From NCBI RefSeq assembly GCF_036347135.1, contig NZ_CP108938.1, positions 3,162,001 through 3,226,000 on the forward strand: DNA of 64,000 nt, given 5' to 3'. The notes beneath the pieces were generated by a model. The model was not told the origin of the DNA and ran no database searches. It saw nothing but the letters and a program-made list of their open reading frames with translations. Position numbers and translations under genes: made by a program. Position 1 is the stretch's first letter. Every line of letters begins with the position of its first letter. Shown in pieces: positions 62,384-64,000 of the stretch. The stretch comes from Streptomyces sp. NBC_00775. Lineage in GTDB: Bacteria; Actinomycetota; Actinomycetes; Streptomycetales; Streptomycetaceae.

Positions 62384-62959
62384 TTAATGATCGTTGTGAG
62401 CGGCACGCGCGCGTGCCTCACGCCATTCGGGGGCGAGGAGGGACCACACCTCAAGATCGTGCCGTACGCCCCGGTAGGGGTGGCTTTCCCGGCGCACCCC
62501 GTCCCGGCTCATGCCCAGCCGGCGTGCCACGTTCAGGCTCGGCTGGTTCCCGGAGGCGGCGATCCACTCGATCCGGTGGATCCCGCGCTCCTCGAAGGCC
62601 CAGTCGAGGAGCACCCGCATCGCACGGGTGACGAGCCCGCGCCCGGTGCCGTCGGGTTCCAGCCAGCACCCGACCTCGCTGTTGCCGCGCTCCGCGTCGA
62701 AGTTCAGGAAGAGCACCCCGCCCACGAGCTTCCCGTCCAGCCACAGACCGTGCAGGGATCCGGTGTCGGCGGCGCGCATGTCGGCGTACCTCTGGAGCAG
62801 GACCCGCGTGGACGCGATGTCCGTCGCCTTGGACCCGAAGGGGATGAACTGGCTGATGAACTCCCTGCCCCGGTCCAGATGCGCCAGGAACTCCTCGGCG
62901 TGCCACGGCTCCAGGGGCCGCAGTTCCGCTCCGTCGTCACCCAGAGATATCGCGTACAT
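62384..62959 (-). CDS. GNAT N-acetyltransferase (RimJ/RimL-like)
   Basis: 191 residues. LRPLEPWHAEEFLAHLDRGREFI at the N-terminus and RGLVTRAMRVLLDWAFEERGIHRIEWIAASGNQPSLNVARRLGMSRDGVRRE are typical of the ribosomal-protein-alanine/serine acetyltransferase group; the acetyl-CoA loop is DGTGRGLVT. Overlaps the MMPL gene stop by 23 bases and has AAGGAG inside it, so it is co-transcribed. Substrate unknown. Confidence 0.9.
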   Translation of the reverse strand: MYAISLGDDGAELRPLEPWHAEEFLAHLDRGREFISQFIPFGSKATDIASTRVLLQRYADMRAADTGSLHGLWLDGKLVGGVLFLNFDAERGNSEVGCWLEPDGTGRGLVTRAMRVLLDWAFEERGIHRIEWIAASGNQPSLNVARRLGMSRDGVRRESHPYRGVRHDLEVWSLLAPEWREARARAAHNDH

Positions 62960-64000
62960 CCCGCTGCCGCTCCTTCTCCAGTACGTCCGCCACCTCGGCG
63001 TCCGTCACCGCGGCCAGCCTCTCATGGGCGGCGCGGCATTCGGGCGGCTCGATGCTGATGCGCGGCAGCCGCTGGTCGAGCCAGCGGGGCAGCCACCAGT
63101 TGGCGCCGCCCAGCAGGTGCATGAGGGCGGGCACCAGGAGCGTACGCAGGACGAAGGCGTCGAGGGCGACGGCGGAGGCGAGGGCGATGCCGAACATCGC
63201 GATGACGCGGTCGCCGCTGAGCACGAAGGCGAGGAAGACCGAGATCATGATGACGGCGGCGGAGTTGATCACACGGCCGGTCTCGGCGAGGCCGACCCGG
63301 ACGGCGCGCCGGTTGTCGCCGGTTTCCAGCCATTCCTCGTACATCCGGCTGACCAGGAAGACCTGGTAGTCCATGGAGAGCCCGAAGAGGACCGACACCA
63401 TGATCACGGGCAGGAAGGGTTCGATCGGGCCCGCGCGGCCGAGGCCGAGCAGTTCGCTGCCCCAGCCCCACTGGAAGATCGCGACGACGACTCCGAAGGC
63501 GGCGGCCACGGCGGCGATGTTCATCACGGCGGCCTTCAGGGGGATGCCGATCGAACGGAAGGCCAGCAGCAGGAGGACGCAGCCGAGGCCGATCACGACG
63601 CCCACGAAGAGCGGGAGTTTGCCGACGATGACGTCCGCGAAGTCGTCATAGCTGGCCGTCACACCGCCGACGTGCACATCGAGCGCGGTGTCCGCCTCGG
63701 CGCGCGGCAGGACGTCGGCCCGCAGCCTGCCCACGAGATCGCTGGTCTTCTGGGACTGCGGCGCAGACTCCGGGACGACGATGAGGTAGGCGGTGTCACC
63801 ACCGGTGTTGTACGTCACCGGGGTCACCGACGCGACGCCCCTGGTCGCCCGGAGCGTGGCGTCCAGGTTGTCGAGCGCGAGCTTGTCCTCGGCGCCGTCG
63901 ACCTTCGTGACGAGGGTGAGGGGGCCGTTCACGCCGGCACCGAAGCCTCCCCCAGTCTCGGCTTCGCTCGACCGGGAGGTGCCCCCAGCCACCAGGTCGT
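62937..64000 (-). CDS. MMPL-family transporter, C-terminal part
   Basis: Runs off the right edge; about 354 residues of the C-terminal half are present. One extracellular porter-like domain, then the second set of six transmembrane helices of an RND/MMPL protein, with VSVLFGLSMDYQVFLVSRMYEEW as the typical helix signature (SMDY...) and FGIALASAVALDAFVLRTLLVPALMHLLG near the end. MMPL proteins export lipids or drugs. A palindromic repeat at 63946-63987 is inserted in frame, adding about 13 residues (GGTSRSSEAETGGG) between DLVA and GFGAGVNGPL where relatives have DLVAEGFGPGFNGPL. Confidence 0.93.
   Translation of the reverse strand, partial: DLVAGGTSRSSEAETGGGFGAGVNGPLTLVTKVDGAEDKLALDNLDATLRATRGVASVTPVTYNTGGDTAYLIVVPESAPQSQKTSDLVGRLRADVLPRAEADTALDVHVGGVTASYDDFADVIVGKLPLFVGVVIGLGCVLLLLAFRSIGIPLKAAVMNIAAVAAAFGVVVAIFQWGWGSELLGLGRAGPIEPFLPVIMVSVLFGLSMDYQVFLVSRMYEEWLETGDNRRAVRVGLAETGRVINSAAVIMISVFLAFVLSGDRVIAMFGIALASAVALDAFVLRTLLVPALMHLLGGANWWLPRWLDQRLPRISIEPPECRAAHERLAAVTDAEVADVLEKERQRDVRDISG
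63946..63987 (-). repeat. Palindromic mini-element inside a coding sequence, copy B
   Basis: 42 bases with CCTCCCCCA at one end, GCCCCCA at the other and core TCTCGGCTTCGCTCGA, identical in the core to the copy at 30522-30562. In frame in the MMPL gene, on the opposite reading direction relative to copy A. Confidence 0.8.

Overview
The window is a chromosomal segment of a Streptomyces species. The evidence is very high GC with third-position bias, GTG starts, strong GGAGG-type ribosome binding sites, LAL-type LuxR regulators, many secreted hydrolases and lipoproteins, and a gene order that I recall from the S. coelicolor region around SCO5507-SCO5529 (ilvB-ilvN-ilvC-serA-...-leuB-ilvE-...-cimA). 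No prophage, insertion sequence, CRISPR array, rRNA or tRNA was seen.

Layout. 1-8.5 kb: a truncated membrane protein divergent from a MarR regulator, a TPM-like secreted/membrane protein, a GH3 and a divergent GH30 glycosidase (the latter with an early TTA codon), and two tandem paralogous lipoproteins. 8.5-12.8 kb: cimA behind an apparent isoleucine leader-peptide attenuator, then two coupled beta-propeller (PD40) exported proteins. 12.9-18.7 kb: a nitrogen-scavenging locus (fused urease gamma/beta subunit, urease alpha, agmatine deiminase, TetR regulator) divergent from an NCS1 permease, with an array of near-identical palindromes between them. 18.8-22.9 kb: ilvE, leuB, a Tat-exported purple-acid-phosphatase-like lipoprotein. 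23-31.6 kb: efflux pump/LysR pair, Ser/Thr kinase, LysR/oxidoreductase pair, an AAC(2')-like acetyltransferase, an alpha/beta hydrolase interrupted by an in-frame palindromic repeat. 31.7-35.6 kb: putA-pruA proline catabolism operon divergent from a PucR-type activator. 35.7-42.2 kb: an unrecognised protein made of three repeats with conserved CxHD...CP residues, coupled to a MocR regulator; two efflux pumps with regulators. 42.3-45.3 kb: LAL regulator. 45.4-51.1 kb: serA, ilvC, ilvN, ilvB with the ilvB leader peptide and attenuator. 51-64 kb: a GGDEF/degenerate-EAL membrane protein, a 2-hydroxyacid dehydrogenase divergent from an aldo/keto reductase, a sorbosone-dehydrogenase-like lipoprotein, small proteins, a second LAL regulator, a membrane protein, a GNAT enzyme and the 3' part of an MMPL transporter.

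How the genes work together. cimA, leuB, ilvBNC and ilvE form most of a threonine-independent (citramalate) isoleucine route plus valine/leucine synthesis; leuCD and ilvD are absent from the window. Two separate leader peptides, one with two adjacent Ile codons (cimA) and one with Ile/Leu/Val codons (ilvB), suggest each branch is attenuated by its own amino acids. The urease/agmatine deiminase/permease genes look like a TetR-controlled nitrogen salvage unit, and putA-pruA is a proline utilisation unit.

Repeats are a second theme: a GC-rich palindrome used as a terminator three times, and a different roughly 41-bp palindromic element inserted in frame into two unrelated coding sequences. The only stretch over 300 bases without a full gene is 10124-10431, which holds the cimA leader and a terminator. 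Orthology names rest on recalled families and motifs read by eye; no searches were run.
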